DNA of 64,000 nt from NCBI RefSeq assembly GCF_000013405.1, contig NC_007759.1, positions 673,501 to 737,500 on the forward strand. Reading direction: 5' to 3'. This stretch comes from Syntrophus aciditrophicus SB. Lineage in GTDB: Bacteria; Desulfobacterota; Syntrophia; Syntrophales; Syntrophaceae. The translations under genes and the position numbers were made by a program. Below are positions 9,415-19,704 of this stretch, one piece after another (position 1 is the first letter of the stretch; each line of letters starts with the position of its first letter). Under the pieces are notes generated by a model, which was not told the DNA's origin, searched no databases, and saw only the letters and a list, made by a program, of their open reading frames with translations.

Positions 9415-10256
9415 AAAGAGCTTTCACAAGAAAGCTGGAGGCAAAAAAATATCGATTGAAGCGTCGCAGCAGGACGATATTCGTCGATATCTTCCGATCA
9501 ATTCTCCTCATTGTTGTAATTCTGCTTACAGGTGCTGTGCTGATTTTTGCATTTAATTTTACAATCAGTGCTCCCTGTTTCCGTGTTCGCGAAACGGTTG
9601 TCCGCGGGTGCCGGGAGTTGACGGAAAAAGAAGTTCTTCTTCTCGGTCTGGTGAGCTCTTCGCAGAACCTGCTGGCATTGAATGAGAAAGCTCTGGAACG
9701 GCGCATCAGTGCCAATCCCTGGATAAAATCGGTGTCCATCGGCCGGGAGCTGCCTGGCCGTCTGGTGGTTCAGATTCAGGAGCGCTCGGTAATAGCCGCG
9801 ATCAGGCAAGGCTCCAACCTTTATCTGATGGATCAGGAAGGCGTTATTTTCAAGAAACTGGATAAAAATGACGAAAGTGATCTTCCTGTATTGACAGGGT
9901 TTTATCAGGAGGGCAAATTGAATGAGCTTCTTCTGAAAAACGCAAGGACTTTAATAAATGATCTGTCAAGTTCCAAGTACTTTCCGACTATTGACTCTGT
10001 TTCAGAAATTCAGGGTAATGAAGTTTTGGGTATTTCAGTCTTTACCGACAACGGGCTGTGTCTTGTCCTGGGAGTTGATGATTACGGCACAAAATTGCAG
10101 CGTCTGTCTCCGATTCTCGAGGATTTGGAAAGACGCCAATTGAAAGAGGGGTTTCTTCGCATTGATTTGAGAAATCCGTTGAAAGTAACCGTTTCAAAAA
10201 GAAATATTCCTGCTCCCAGAGGACTTTCTGATTCACGGCAGGAATATAAGACATGA
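9411..10256 (+). CDS. ftsQ: Cell division protein FtsQ
   Basis: FtsQ is a bitopic inner-membrane protein that links FtsL/FtsB to the septal machinery. It has 281 residues: a short basic cytoplasmic tail (many Arg/Lys in residues 1-25), one membrane helix around 30-52 (ILLIVVILLTGAVLIFAF), then a POTRA domain beginning near FRVRETVVRGCRELTEKEV, with NPWIKSVSIGRELPGRLVV as its best conserved part. Sequence identity in this family is low, so position between murB and ftsA carries much weight. Confidence 0.88.
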   Translation: MKRAFTRKLEAKKYRLKRRSRTIFVDIFRSILLIVVILLTGAVLIFAFNFTISAPCFRVRETVVRGCRELTEKEVLLLGLVSSSQNLLALNEKALERRISANPWIKSVSIGRELPGRLVVQIQERSVIAAIRQGSNLYLMDQEGVIFKKLDKNDESDLPVLTGFYQEGKLNELLLKNARTLINDLSSSKYFPTIDSVSEIQGNEVLGISVFTDNGLCLVLGVDDYGTKLQRLSPILEDLERRQLKEGFLRIDLRNPLKVTVSKRNIPAPRGLSDSRQEYKT

Positions 10257-10376
10257 CCCTGACAGGCGGAAGAGAGCAGGTCAGCGAGGCTTGGAAGGAA
10301 AGATTCCGGGGGTTAGTGTGACAATAAGGGAAGAGTCGGTGGCTATGCCGACAACTTCGTTCATTTCAAGACAGGA

Positions 10377-10407
10377 GAGGATGCACAAGTTCTTGTTTCA
10401 CATCCTC
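10377..10407 (+). other. Hairpin-forming inverted repeat in the ftsQ-ftsA gap
   Basis: GAGGATG and CATCCTC are perfect inverted arms with 17 bases between, and the interior can form a small CAAG/CTTG stem. It lies 30 bases ahead of ftsA in the only sizeable gap (180 bases) of the ftsQ-ftsZ stretch. No run of T follows, so it is not a standard terminator. It may stabilise mRNA or set ftsA translation; it may also be chance. Confidence 0.3.
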
Positions 10408-10436
10408 CCATTATCAGAGAAAGGTGGACAGAGCAA

Positions 10437-11666
10437 ATGGGTATGCAGGGCAATGTCATCGTCGGATTGGATATAGGCACGACAAAAACCTGTGCCATTG
10501 TTGGTGAAGTAACCGATACAGGCATTGATATCATCGGCATCGGTTCTCATCCCTCGGACGGATTGAGGAAAGGCGTCGTAGTGAACATCGACAGCACCGT
10601 AGAGGCGATCAAAGCAGCAGTGGAAGAGGCGGAACGTATGTCCGGCTGTGAAATCGGTTCTGTCTTTACGGGGATTGCCGGCGGCCATATTAAAGCGCAG
10701 AACAGCCTGGGCATCGTGGCCGTGAAGGGGCGTGAAGTAGGCAGCGAGGATGTGGAACGTGCTATCGAAGCCGCCAAAGCGATCGCCATTCCCCTGGACC
10801 GGCAGATCCTGCATACACTGCCCCAGAGTTATGTTGTGGACGAACAGGATGGGATTAAGGATCCGGTAGGCATGTCTGGTGTCAGGCTGGAAGCGAAGGT
10901 CCATGTCGTAACCGGTGTGGTGACCTCCATCCAGAATATTGAAAAATCCGTTACCCGTGTTGGGCTGGACATCAATGATATTGTTCTGGAACAGCTTGCA
11001 GCCAGTCAGGCCGTGCTGAGCGATGATGAACGCGATCTGGGAGTGGCTCTGCTGGACATCGGGGGCGGAACCACGAATATTGCGGTTTTCTGGGAGGGAA
11101 GCATCCGTCATACGGCTGTTATTCCCGTCGGTGGTAATTACGTGACCAGTGATATCGCCACCGGCTTGAGAACGCCCCTTAACGAGGCGGAAAAAATCAA
11201 AATCGGCTTTGGGTGCGCCTATGCGCCGATGATTCCCAAGGAGGAAACCATTGAGGTGCCAAGCGTAGGCGGCCGGGAGCCTCGTGTCGTGTCGCGCCAG
11301 ATCCTGGGGCGGATCATTGAGGCGCGTATGGAAGAAATTCTGAACATGGCATATAAGGAAATCGTTCGCTCCGGCTATGAAGACGTTCTGGCTGCGGGAG
11401 TTGTGCTTGCAGGTGGGACGGCTCTCCTGGACGGCATTACGGAACTGACGGAGCAGATTTTCAATATGCCGGTCCGGAGGGGGTATCCCTCAGGTATCGG
11501 AGGATTGACAGATGTGGTTAACAGCCCCATGTATGCGACAGGCGTCGGTCTTGTCCTTTACGGGAGTAAAAACCTGGCCAAGGTTGTCGTGAGGAAGGGC
11601 GAGAAGGGAAAGGCGGGGGATGATGTGATCGCGAAATTCAAAAAATGGATATTAGAATTCTTCTAG
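10437..11666 (+). CDS. ftsA: Cell division protein FtsA
   Basis: FtsA is the actin-like ATPase that anchors FtsZ to the inner membrane and recruits later division proteins. It has 409 residues. The actin-fold phosphate loops are visible: GLDIGTTKTCAIVGE at the N-terminus and LLDIGGGTTNIAVF near residue 203, with VLAGGTALLDG as the adenosine motif near 325. The last residues (KFKKWILEFF) form the expected amphipathic membrane-targeting helix. AGGTGG lies about ten bases before ATG 10437; ATG 10443 is an alternative. It ends nine bases before ftsZ. Confidence 0.95.
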   Translation: MGMQGNVIVGLDIGTTKTCAIVGEVTDTGIDIIGIGSHPSDGLRKGVVVNIDSTVEAIKAAVEEAERMSGCEIGSVFTGIAGGHIKAQNSLGIVAVKGREVGSEDVERAIEAAKAIAIPLDRQILHTLPQSYVVDEQDGIKDPVGMSGVRLEAKVHVVTGVVTSIQNIEKSVTRVGLDINDIVLEQLAASQAVLSDDERDLGVALLDIGGGTTNIAVFWEGSIRHTAVIPVGGNYVTSDIATGLRTPLNEAEKIKIGFGCAYAPMIPKEETIEVPSVGGREPRVVSRQILGRIIEARMEEILNMAYKEIVRSGYEDVLAAGVVLAGGTALLDGITELTEQIFNMPVRRGYPSGIGGLTDVVNSPMYATGVGLVLYGSKNLAKVVVRKGEKGKAGDDVIAKFKKWILEFF

Positions 11667-11675
11667 GGGGGTGTC

Positions 11676-12830
11676 ATGTTTGAATTGTCTGAGTCGGAAA
11701 ATTTCAGTTCCGCAAAAATCAAGGTTATTGGAATCGGTGGTGGTGGAGGGAACGCAATTAACACTATGATATCCTCCAATCTCAAGGGTGTTGATTTTAT
11801 TGTTGCCAACACGGACTCCCAGGCCCTCGGGCAGTCTCTTGCGCCTGTGAAAATTCAGCTTGGTGCGGAAATTACCAGAGGTCTCGGAGCGGGATCCAAT
11901 CCGGATGTCGGAAAACAGGCAGCCTTGGAAACAAAAGATTTGATTCGTCAGCATATCGAAGGGGCGGATATGGTTTTTGTTACCGCTGGTCAGGGTGGAG
12001 GTACGGGAACAGGGGGTGCGCCCGTCGTTGCTGAAGTTGCTAAGGAAATGGGCGCCCTGACCGTCGCCGTGGTGACCAAACCGTTCCAGTTTGAAGGCAA
12101 GAAGCGCAATGTCCAGGCGGATGAAGGCATCGATGAATTGAGAAAAATTGTGGACACCCTTATCGTGGTTCCCAATCAACGGCTGCTCAGCCTTGGCGGC
12201 AGAAATCTTTCCCTCCTTGAAACCTTCAAAAAAGCAGATGATATCCTTTATCAGGCTGTTAAAGGGATTTCCGATCTGATCACAATTCCCGGACTGATCA
12301 ACCTGGATTTTGCCGATGTGAAAAGCGTCATGTCTGAGATGGGACTGGCCTTGATGGGTACGGGTTCGGCCAACGGGGAAAACCGGGCAGTGGAGGCCGC
12401 ACAGAAGGCCATTTCGTCCCCGCTCCTTGAGGATAATTCGATCCAGGGTGCACGGGGCGTGCTGCTCAACATTACCGGCGGACCGGATATGACTCTTTTT
12501 GAAATCAACGAAGCTTCCTCGCTGATTCAGGCGGAGGCTCACGAAGAGGCCAACATCATTTTCGGGACGGTTGTTGATGAGACCATGGGGGATGAGATCC
12601 GGATCACCGTCATCGCCACGGGCTTTGAAGAGGCGGGAAAGAAGAAGCATGGTCTGTCCAACCTGGCTTCCTTCAGCACGAATCGCAGCAGAGATATTGC
12701 CGTTCCGGCTTTCATCCGCAAAAGCCAGTCCGGAAACGGCGATCTTAATGTCATAAGGATGGGGCTCATTGATGACGATGAAAATCCCGATCTCGAAATC
12801 CCGACTTTTCTGCGTCGACAGGCGGATTAA
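11676..12830 (+). CDS. ftsZ: Cell division protein FtsZ
   Basis: FtsZ is the tubulin-like GTPase that forms the Z ring. It has 384 residues. [12 protein letters not shown] near residue 22 and the tubulin signature [13 protein letters not shown] near 105-117 are intact, as are the catalytic-loop residues in [11 protein letters not shown]. The C-terminal tail ends in [13 protein letters not shown], the conserved peptide that docks on FtsA and other partners. GGGGGG precedes ATG 11676. It closes the dcw cluster, and 161 bases without a gene follow. Confidence 0.97.
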   Translation: MFELSESENFSSAKIKVIGIGGGGGNAINTMISSNLKGVDFIVANTDSQALGQSLAPVKIQLGAEITRGLGAGSNPDVGKQAALETKDLIRQHIEGADMVFVTAGQGGGTGTGGAPVVAEVAKEMGALTVAVVTKPFQFEGKKRNVQADEGIDELRKIVDTLIVVPNQRLLSLGGRNLSLLETFKKADDILYQAVKGISDLITIPGLINLDFADVKSVMSEMGLALMGTGSANGENRAVEAAQKAISSPLLEDNSIQGARGVLLNITGGPDMTLFEINEASSLIQAEAHEEANIIFGTVVDETMGDEIRITVIATGFEEAGKKKHGLSNLASFSTNRSRDIAVPAFIRKSQSGNGDLNVIRMGLIDDDENPDLEIPTFLRRQAD

Positions 12831-12991
12831 GTTCACGTTGCATTCGGAAGAATAAAAAAGCGGCAGGACGAAGTCGACGCAGTTGCATCGATCAGGCGTC
12901 GTCGAGCCGGTGATGAAGTCCGACGTCGTCAGCCTCGGGAAGGTGGGGAGGTGAAAATCGTCGCACGGGGCAAGCTGGATACGGGGATGTC

Positions 12992-14683
12992 ATGTCATGG
13001 ATGCAGCAGAAACGGTATGAAAAGCTTCTTGCCGGAGAGAGAGGAACCCGGCGGAAGATCTGGAATGACCAACTGACGGTTTGTTTGGCCTATCCGAATG
13101 TCTATCGAATCGGAATGTCCAATCTCGGCTTTCAGACGGTTTACGGCCTCCTGAACAGGCTGCCGGGCTGTCTTTGTGAGCGGATATTTCTTCCCGATCC
13201 CACGGAAGGCGATGCCAGCCGGCAAGAGGCACTGGTCAGCATGGAGTCGCAGAGGCCGTTGAAAGAATTTGATATTCTTGCCTTTGCTCTCCCCTTTGAA
13301 AATGACTATCCTTATGTCCTGAGAATGCTGGAACAGGCAGGCATCCCGATGGAGGCAGGATCGCGGGACGATTCAGACCCATTGATCATGGCGGGAGGGA
13401 TTGCTGTAACCCTGAACCCTGAACCGCTGAGTTCGTTTGTGGATCTGTTTCTTCTGGGTGAAGCGGAAGAATTGCTCCCGGAATTCGTGGAACGGTATGA
13501 TAACGTTCTGAGGCAGGGAAAGAAGCGCGGGGACCGTTTATTTGCCGTTCAACGTGATGTGACGGGTGTTTATGTGCCGGCGCTTTATTCTGTGTCTTAC
13601 CAGTCCGACGGGACGATACAGGAAATGAAGCCGGCGGATGAGGCCCTTCCCGGAAAGATCCGAAGACGGTGGGTCCGGGATATCTCCGCTTTTGTGACGG
13701 AGCAGGTCATCACGACACCGGAAACGGAATTCGGCGAGCTTTTCCTCACGGAAGTAAGCCGGGGGTGCCAGCGGGGTTGCCGCTTCTGCGCCGCCGGTTT
13801 TGTTTATCGACCCCTCCGGTTCCGCCGGATGGAGGCCCTGGAAACTTCCTTTATTCGAGGTATTGCCCTGGGTAAAAAGATCGGACTGCTGGGTACAGCG
13901 GTTTCCGATCATCCGCAACTGGCTGATCTGTGTCGTCACGTCCTGGGTAGAGGAGGGAGCTTTTCCCTCGGTTCGCTCCGAACGGACCGGGTGAACAGGG
14001 AAATGGCTGCTCTGCTCCGGGAATCCGGGGTGGAAACGGTGGCTCTGGCCCCGGAAGCCGGGACACAGCGTCTGCGGGATGTCCTGCACAAAGGGATTTC
14101 CGAGGCTCATATCTTTCATGCCGTGGAATGCCTGGTTAAAGAGCGCATTCGCCAGATCCGCCTTTACTTCATGATCGGTCTGCCGACAGAGACTGAAGCG
14201 GATATTGAAGGCATAATCGTTCTGACCCGGCGGATCCGCCATCATGCCCTGCAGATTTCAAAAGGAAAACAGCCTTTCAAGCGAATCATTCTGAGCATCA
14301 ACCAGTTTATTCCCAAGTCCTCAACGCCTTTCCAGTGGCACCCCCTGGAGGATATCCGGATCGTCAGAAAGAAACTTCAGCGGATCGAAAGGGTCCTGCA
14401 TCGAGAAGGGTCTGTAAAGGTCCTTCACGATCTGCCGAAATGGAATTACATTCAGACCCTGTTGTCCCTGGGCGACCGGCGGGTAGGGCAAATTCTTCTT
14501 GAAGTTCACCAGTCGGGCGGCAACTGGTCGCAGGCACTGAAAAAAGTTAATCTCAATCCTGATTTCTACGTTTATCGCAGCAAGGATATTCGTGAAATCC
14601 TTCCATGGGATTTCATCGATCAGGGAATCGACAAATCCATGCTGATCAGGGAATATCAGCAGGCTTTATTAGAAATATCTTGA
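12992..14683 (+). CDS. Radical SAM protein, TIGR03960-type (B12-binding-like N-terminus)
   Basis: A 563-residue radical SAM protein. The cluster motif CQRGCRFC (Cys 259, 263, 266) should bind the [4Fe-4S] that cleaves S-adenosylmethionine. The first ~200 residues resemble the domain seen in cobalamin-binding radical SAM proteins (AYPNVYRIGMSNLGFQTVY), and [16 protein letters not shown] and [16 protein letters not shown] follow the cluster. Substrate is unknown to me. It is a paralogue of the protein at 41042-43528 but lacks that one's ~220-residue C-terminal extension. It starts 161 bases after ftsZ; I cannot tell whether it is cotranscribed. Confidence 0.85.
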   Translation: MSWMQQKRYEKLLAGERGTRRKIWNDQLTVCLAYPNVYRIGMSNLGFQTVYGLLNRLPGCLCERIFLPDPTEGDASRQEALVSMESQRPLKEFDILAFALPFENDYPYVLRMLEQAGIPMEAGSRDDSDPLIMAGGIAVTLNPEPLSSFVDLFLLGEAEELLPEFVERYDNVLRQGKKRGDRLFAVQRDVTGVYVPALYSVSYQSDGTIQEMKPADEALPGKIRRRWVRDISAFVTEQVITTPETEFGELFLTEVSRGCQRGCRFCAAGFVYRPLRFRRMEALETSFIRGIALGKKIGLLGTAVSDHPQLADLCRHVLGRGGSFSLGSLRTDRVNREMAALLRESGVETVALAPEAGTQRLRDVLHKGISEAHIFHAVECLVKERIRQIRLYFMIGLPTETEADIEGIIVLTRRIRHHALQISKGKQPFKRIILSINQFIPKSSTPFQWHPLEDIRIVRKKLQRIERVLHREGSVKVLHDLPKWNYIQTLLSLGDRRVGQILLEVHQSGGNWSQALKKVNLNPDFYVYRSKDIREILPWDFIDQGIDKSMLIREYQQALLEIS

Positions 14684-14705
14684 ATTCAACGGATAAATCA
14701 TATTA

Positions 14706-14730
14706 GAGTTACCGCCATTATTCGTAACTC
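14706..14730 (+). terminator. Inverted repeat after the radical SAM gene, possible weak terminator
   Basis: GAGTTAC, 11 bases, then GTAACTC: perfect 7-base arms, 22 bases after the stop of the radical SAM gene. The stem is not GC-rich and the tract after it is GGCCTTTTC, only a short T-run, so efficiency would be low. The remaining gap to cheW (14731-14952) has no gene that I can see. Confidence 0.35.
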
Positions 14731-14952
14731 GGCCTTTTCAGCCGTTCCACGACAAACCCCCATATCACCTCTATAAAGAAAAAGTTGGAGTTTTCAGCAG
14801 TAAAAGGGGTATTTGGGCAACAACAGCCCGTGAAAGGCATTCGGGAAGGAATCGCCGAGATTATTGCGGGTCATTTTAAGCTGGAGGTCTTTGATCAACC
14901 ATATGAACAGACTCTTGCGTGAATCGTTTCTTTTTGTAAGGACGAGGTTTTT

Positions 14953-15411
14953 GTGAATTGCCTTAGCCAGCTTTTAGTCTTTGCCGTTGGGGGGCAGCGG
15001 TATGCCCTTGAACTATCCCGGGTGCAGAGGGTGGTTCGGATGGTTGAAATCACGCCGTTTTCGGGATTGCCTTCGATCGTGGCAGGGGTCGTCAATATCG
15101 AGGGGGATGTTGTCCCCGTCATTTCCCTGCGCCGGTGCTGTGCTCTTCCCGAGCGGGGGGGTGAGCTGAGTGACCGTTTGATTTTTGTGACTCTGGAGAG
15201 GCGAAAAGTGGCCCTCTGGGTGGATGACGTTGTTGAATTACAGGACAGGAATGAGACTCAATGGATCCCCGCCGAAGAAGTTCTGAATAAACTGACGTAT
15301 GTCGAAGGGATTGTCAAAAGCGGAGATGAACTCGTGATTCTTCAGAACCCGGAAGGATATCTTTCTCCTGAGGATCACGATATCCTCGATCAGGAGCTTC
15401 CACCGTCATAG
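14953..15411 (+). CDS. cheW: CheW-type chemotaxis coupling protein (first copy)
   Basis: CheW domain protein of about 152 residues, linking receptors to CheA at the membrane. LLVFAVGGQRYALELSRVQRVVRMVEITPF is the usual first beta barrel, and GLPSIVAGVVNIEGDVVPVISLR is the family signature. Starts at GTG 14953 with GAGG five to nine bases upstream. First of six chemosensory genes with short gaps (11 bases to the next). Its place ahead of a CheR-TPR gene matches WspB in Wsp systems. Confidence 0.88.
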   Translation: MNCLSQLLVFAVGGQRYALELSRVQRVVRMVEITPFSGLPSIVAGVVNIEGDVVPVISLRRCCALPERGGELSDRLIFVTLERRKVALWVDDVVELQDRNETQWIPAEEVLNKLTYVEGIVKSGDELVILQNPEGYLSPEDHDILDQELPPS

Positions 15412-15422
15412 ATAAGGAGTGC

Positions 15423-16994
15423 ATGGATCGGTTTATTTCCGATGAGCAATGGCGGCGGTTGGCGGAATGGATAACCTTTCATATGGGGTTGCACATGCCA
15501 CGGGAACGCCTGCCTGATTTGAAGCGGCGCCTGTTGTCGGCCGCCCGGGAATTTCATTTCGATTCCATCGAACCGTTTGTGTCCTGGCTGCTCTCCACAA
15601 AGCTGACGCAGCGGCAGATTGAAACGCTGGCCAGTCATCTGACCGTAGGAGAAACCTATTTTTTCCGGGAAACGGCAAGCCTGGAGGCCTTGGAAAAATA
15701 TATTCTGCCGGAATTGATCGAATCGCGGCGCAGCACGCGTTCTCTCAGGGTCTGGAGTGCCGGCTGCGCGACAGGCGAGGAACCTTACACGATTGCGATC
15801 ATGCTTTCCCGGCTGATTCCGGATATCAGCAAGTGGCAGGTTACCCTTCTCGCGACAGATATAAACGCACGTTCTCTGGAGCGGGCTTCACAGGGAATAT
15901 ATCGGGAATGGTCATTCCGCGGCGATTTCCAATGGCTTAAGGATCAGTATTTTACGCGGACGCTCGATGGACGGTACCGGATTTCAGAAAAAATAAGGAA
16001 GATGGTAACCTTCAATTACCTGAACCTGGCAACGGATACTTATCCTTCACTGTACAATAACACGAATGCCATGGACATCATCTTCTGCCGGAACGTTCTG
16101 ATGTATCTGGAACCCTCGCTGGCGAAAAGGGTTGTCGGGCGTTTCTATCGCGCGCTGATCGACGAAGGGTGGGTCCTTCCCAGCGTAACGGAAGGATTCC
16201 ACCTGCTCTTTACAAGATTTGTAGCAGTGACTTTTCCCGGTGTCACCCTGTATCAGAAAAGGATGGATCAGCGGGGGACACTGGAAATATACCACCATAG
16301 CCGGAGAAATTCGAAAAACGACGCAGCAGTGAAAGGACAGACCGAACTGGGGGAATGGGCCTCCCTGTCAACTGCGGAGCCCTTGCCGTCCGATTCCATC
16401 CCGGAGCGGAAGACTGAACCCTCCAGAATGGCGCCGTCCGTTTCTGAATTTCCACCGTCTGCAGCAATGAAAGAAATCGGGGAAGAAGCTCTCCATGAAA
16501 GTGCCCTGCGGCTTTTCAAAGAGGGGCGATATAGTGAATGTGAACAAATTCTCACTTCATTGCTTGAGCAGTATCCGGAGAGTTTCCACGGTCAGGCGCT
16601 GATGGCCCGTCTTCATGCGGATCAGGGGCGTCTTCCCGAAGCGCAGGAGTGGTGTGAAAAGGCCATTTCAAACAATAAACTTGACGCGGGATGCCATTAC
16701 CTGCTGGCGGTTATTTTTATTGAACAGCGACGTTTCGGCGATGCGGAACAGTCACTGCATCATGCCCTTTACCTGGACCCTGATTTTGTCCTGGCTCATT
16801 TTACTCTGGGCAATCTCGTCCGGGAGGAAGGCCGGAAAACCCTTTCGTCAAAGCACTTTGAACACGCCCTCCTGTTGCTGCAAAACTATCAGCCGGAGGA
16901 AATTCTGCCGGAATCCGATGGGGTAACGGCAGGAAGATTAAAAGATATTATTTTAATGGCGGATCTGGGGAGATCAAACGCCCCGGGGGCATAA
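15423..16994 (+). CDS. cheR: CheR methyltransferase with C-terminal TPR repeats
   Basis: CheR methylates receptor glutamates using S-adenosylmethionine. Residues 1-275 hold the CheR domain: VGETYFFRE in the N-terminal part, the SAM loop SAGCATGEEPYT, LLATDINARSLERA, and IIFCRNVLMYL. A low-complexity linker (~285-355) leads to TPR-like helices (~360-500), e.g. ALMARLHADQGRLPEAQEW and ALYLDPDFVLAHFTLGNL. This CheR-TPR form is typical of WspC/FrzF-like proteins in pathways not driving flagella; the TPR part probably binds receptor or regulator. AAGGAG lies six bases before ATG 15423. Confidence 0.92.
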   Translation: MDRFISDEQWRRLAEWITFHMGLHMPRERLPDLKRRLLSAAREFHFDSIEPFVSWLLSTKLTQRQIETLASHLTVGETYFFRETASLEALEKYILPELIESRRSTRSLRVWSAGCATGEEPYTIAIMLSRLIPDISKWQVTLLATDINARSLERASQGIYREWSFRGDFQWLKDQYFTRTLDGRYRISEKIRKMVTFNYLNLATDTYPSLYNNTNAMDIIFCRNVLMYLEPSLAKRVVGRFYRALIDEGWVLPSVTEGFHLLFTRFVAVTFPGVTLYQKRMDQRGTLEIYHHSRRNSKNDAAVKGQTELGEWASLSTAEPLPSDSIPERKTEPSRMAPSVSEFPPSAAMKEIGEEALHESALRLFKEGRYSECEQILTSLLEQYPESFHGQALMARLHADQGRLPEAQEWCEKAISNNKLDAGCHYLLAVIFIEQRRFGDAEQSLHHALYLDPDFVLAHFTLGNLVREEGRKTLSSKHFEHALLLLQNYQPEEILPESDGVTAGRLKDIILMADLGRSNAPGA

Positions 16995-17021
16995 ATTTCG
17001 TTGATGCGAGGAAAAAACAGT

Positions 17022-17582
17022 TTGGCTGAATTCAGAAATCCCACAGATGCCTTGTGGGTACCCGGAGAGGAAGAGAAAGAACGGATTCTGAAGGAACGTG
17101 CGGAGATGTTGGCAAAAAAGCCGGAAACTTCGAGAGAATCATCCTTTTTCATGGAGGTTCTGTCCTTTATGCTGGCAGGGGAGCGGTACGCCATTGAAGC
17201 CCGTTTTGTCGTTGAGACGATGCCGCTTCGGGAATTGACGTCTTTTCCGGGTTTGCCCTCCTTCATCCTGGGGATTGTAAATGTTCGAGGACGGATTCTT
17301 ACCGTCATGGATATCAAGAAATTTTTTGATCTGCCTGAGAGCGGATTGACTGATCTCCATAAATTGATCATTGTCCGTTATCGGGAACTGGAGGTGGGTA
17401 TTGTCGCCGATGTCCTTCTGGGAATTCAGGCACTCGCTCAAGAACGAATGCAGCCATCCCTGCCGACTCTGACCGGCATTCGCGAAAAATACCTTGCCGG
17501 GGTGACCGATGAGGGAACGATTGTTCTGCGTGTGGAAAAAATCCTCTCCGATGATCGGATACTTGTCAATGACGAGGGATAA
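17022..17582 (+). CDS. cheW: CheW-type coupling protein (second copy)
   Basis: Second CheW protein, ~186 residues with a charged, probably helical N-terminal extension of ~50 residues (EEEKERILKERAEMLAKK) before the CheW barrel (SFMLAGERYAIEARFVVETM, GLPSFILGIVNVRGRILTVMD). The start is uncertain: ATG 17004 opens the frame, but GAGGA at 17008-17012 points to TTG 17022 with a nine-base spacer, which I prefer. Two CheW proteins around a CheR-TPR correspond to WspB and WspD. The receptor gene follows after 42 bases. Confidence 0.85.
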   Translation: MAEFRNPTDALWVPGEEEKERILKERAEMLAKKPETSRESSFFMEVLSFMLAGERYAIEARFVVETMPLRELTSFPGLPSFILGIVNVRGRILTVMDIKKFFDLPESGLTDLHKLIIVRYRELEVGIVADVLLGIQALAQERMQPSLPTLTGIREKYLAGVTDEGTIVLRVEKILSDDRILVNDEG

Positions 17583-17624
17583 GGTTCTCATGGAATAAAG
17601 GGAAAGGAGTAGTAGACGAGACTA

Positions 17625-19685
17625 ATGAATATGAAACTGGGCACAAAACTGTTGACAGGCGGCCTCCTGGTTGTTCTGGCTCCTTTGGTTGTGATTGGAA
17701 TTGCGTCGGTTTACAAGTCGATGGACAGTATCTCATCCATTGCCTATGAAGAAATGACAAATGTTTCTAACAGTCTGGCCAGTACGATCGATCTGGGGCT
17801 GTCGGAGGAACTGCGTCTTTCCCAGGCGATTTCCTTTTCCAACAGTGTAAAGGCTGCCGCGGAGAAGGTTGCGGAGGTTGGCAGAGAAGAGAGCAGGAGT
17901 GAAATCGCCCTTGTGGAGCGAGAACTCGTCAGGATTCGTGAAGCCGCTGGAAATCGATATGAAACCATCGTTCTGTTCGGACGGGACGGTATTGTTTACG
18001 CAGATGCTGTTCAGGGCAAGGATCACGGGATTGATGCCTCGGATCGGGATTATTTCAAGAAGGCGATGCAGGGGAACTGTAATTTCAGCGATGTGTTCAG
18101 GTCCAAAGCGACGGGCCAACTGATTTCTATGACCGCCTGCCCGATATTTTCGGGGAGAACTAATAAAATCATCGGGGTAGTAGGTTGCGCAATTAATGTA
18201 GGCTACCTGATCGATATGGTTAATGAGATCAAGATCGGGCAGACGGGGTATTCCCTGCTTGTAAATGAGGAGGGTACGGTGCTGGCACATCCCGACAAGG
18301 AAAGCATCCTGAAGCTTAATTACAAAAAGCTCAAAGGCATGGAACGTGTTTCGGAGAAAGCTGCTCTGCAGGGGGGAGGCGTGGCGAATTATGAATTCGA
18401 AGGAGAGAAAAAGGTGGCTGCTTTTTCCAACATAAAAACCACGGGCTGGACGGCATTTACAACGATCTCCCGTAAGGAGCTGCTGAAGCCCGCCGTCTTC
18501 ACCGGGAATCTCATTGCCGTTATCGGTTTCATCTCCCTGCTTCTGGCTGCAGCCTTTTTCTATTTCTTTTCCCGCAGCCTGACCCGGCCGCTGGAGAAGG
18601 TGGTTTCCGCGGCGGAGCAGATAGCCGAAGGCGATCTCAGTGTGCAGATTTCAGATGAGAACCGCCAGGATGAAATCGGTATGCTGGCGCGGGCCTTCAT
18701 GAAGATGACGCAGTCCCTGCAGGAGAAGGCCGGGGTGCTTCAGCAGATAGCCGCCGGGAACCTCACGGTTGAGATGAAGACCCCTTCTGACCGGGATGTC
18801 ATGGGTAAGGCCTTCGCCGCCATGATCAGCGCCCTGCGTGCCGAGATGCAGAGCATCCGGGAGGCGGTCAATGTCATTGCCTCTTCGGCCACACAGATTT
18901 CCGCATCGACGACGGAACTGGCCTCTGCAGCCAGTCAGACGGCTTCGGCGGTCAGCGAAACCACGTCGACCGTTGAGGAGGTCAAACAAACCGCTCATCT
19001 GTCGACCCAAAAGGCAACGCATGTCTTTGACAGCGCACAGAAGGCCACGGAGGTCTCTCAGCAGGGCCGCAAGGCCATCGATCTGGCCGTGGAAGGAATG
19101 AATTTCATCCGGACTCAGACCGATTCCATTTCTGAAAGCATTGTGAAATTGAGTGAGCGCAGTCAGGCTATCGGAGAAATCATTGCCACCGTTAACGATA
19201 TCGCGGACCAGTCCAATCTGCTGGCGGTCAATGCGGCCATCGAGGCGGCCAAGGCCGGCGATCAGGGGAAGGGGTTTGCCGTGGTCGCTCAGGAAGTGAG
19301 GAACCTGGCGGAGCAGTCCAAGCAGGCGACATCGCAGGTCAGGACCATCCTGAATGAAGTCCAGAAGGCCGTCGGCGAGGCCGTGATGTCCACGGAGCAG
19401 GAGATCAAGGCCGTGGAGGCGGGGGTGAGGCAGACCTCCGAGGCGGGAAATTCCTTCCGTCGTCTTTCGGATACAATTGAAGAGTCGGCTCAGGCGGCGA
19501 CCCAGATTACCGCGTCCAGCCAGCAGCAGCTTGTGGGGATGGACCAGGTTGTACTGGCGATCACAAACATCAGTCAGGCCAGCTCACAGAATGTTGCCGG
19601 GGCTAAGCAGGTGGAGACCGCGGCTCAGAACCTCCATGATCTGGGACAGCAGCTCAAGCAGCTTATTGATCGATACAGGCTCTAA
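17625..19685 (+). CDS. Methyl-accepting chemotaxis protein with periplasmic Cache sensor
   Basis: A 686-residue receptor. Membrane helix 1 is near residues 9-30 ([19 protein letters not shown]). A periplasmic region of ~255 residues follows, with a double-Cache look ([52 protein letters not shown]). Helix 2 lies near 290-312, then HAMP ([20 protein letters not shown]) and a long signalling coiled coil whose hairpin tip contains [20 protein letters not shown]. No C-terminal CheR-docking pentapeptide is visible, in line with a CheR that carries TPRs. Cache receptors commonly bind small organic acids or amino acids; the ligand here is unknown. Confidence 0.92.
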   Translation: MNMKLGTKLLTGGLLVVLAPLVVIGIASVYKSMDSISSIAYEEMTNVSNSLASTIDLGLSEELRLSQAISFSNSVKAAAEKVAEVGREESRSEIALVERELVRIREAAGNRYETIVLFGRDGIVYADAVQGKDHGIDASDRDYFKKAMQGNCNFSDVFRSKATGQLISMTACPIFSGRTNKIIGVVGCAINVGYLIDMVNEIKIGQTGYSLLVNEEGTVLAHPDKESILKLNYKKLKGMERVSEKAALQGGGVANYEFEGEKKVAAFSNIKTTGWTAFTTISRKELLKPAVFTGNLIAVIGFISLLLAAAFFYFFSRSLTRPLEKVVSAAEQIAEGDLSVQISDENRQDEIGMLARAFMKMTQSLQEKAGVLQQIAAGNLTVEMKTPSDRDVMGKAFAAMISALRAEMQSIREAVNVIASSATQISASTTELASAASQTASAVSETTSTVEEVKQTAHLSTQKATHVFDSAQKATEVSQQGRKAIDLAVEGMNFIRTQTDSISESIVKLSERSQAIGEIIATVNDIADQSNLLAVNAAIEAAKAGDQGKGFAVVAQEVRNLAEQSKQATSQVRTILNEVQKAVGEAVMSTEQEIKAVEAGVRQTSEAGNSFRRLSDTIEESAQAATQITASSQQQLVGMDQVVLAITNISQASSQNVAGAKQVETAAQNLHDLGQQLKQLIDRYRL

Positions 19686-19704
19686 AAAACCGGGTGATGG
19701 TTTA

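Noticed and set aside
11652..12836. A 394-codon minus-strand frame opposite ftsZ
   Set aside because: ftsZ is unambiguous on the plus strand; the antisense product has no recognisable feature.
14731..14952. A possible c-di-GMP riboswitch or sigma-28 promoter before the chemosensory operon
   Set aside because: A GCCGAGAT stretch loosely recalls a sigma-28 -10 box but has no matching -35, and the conserved GEMM loops are not present.
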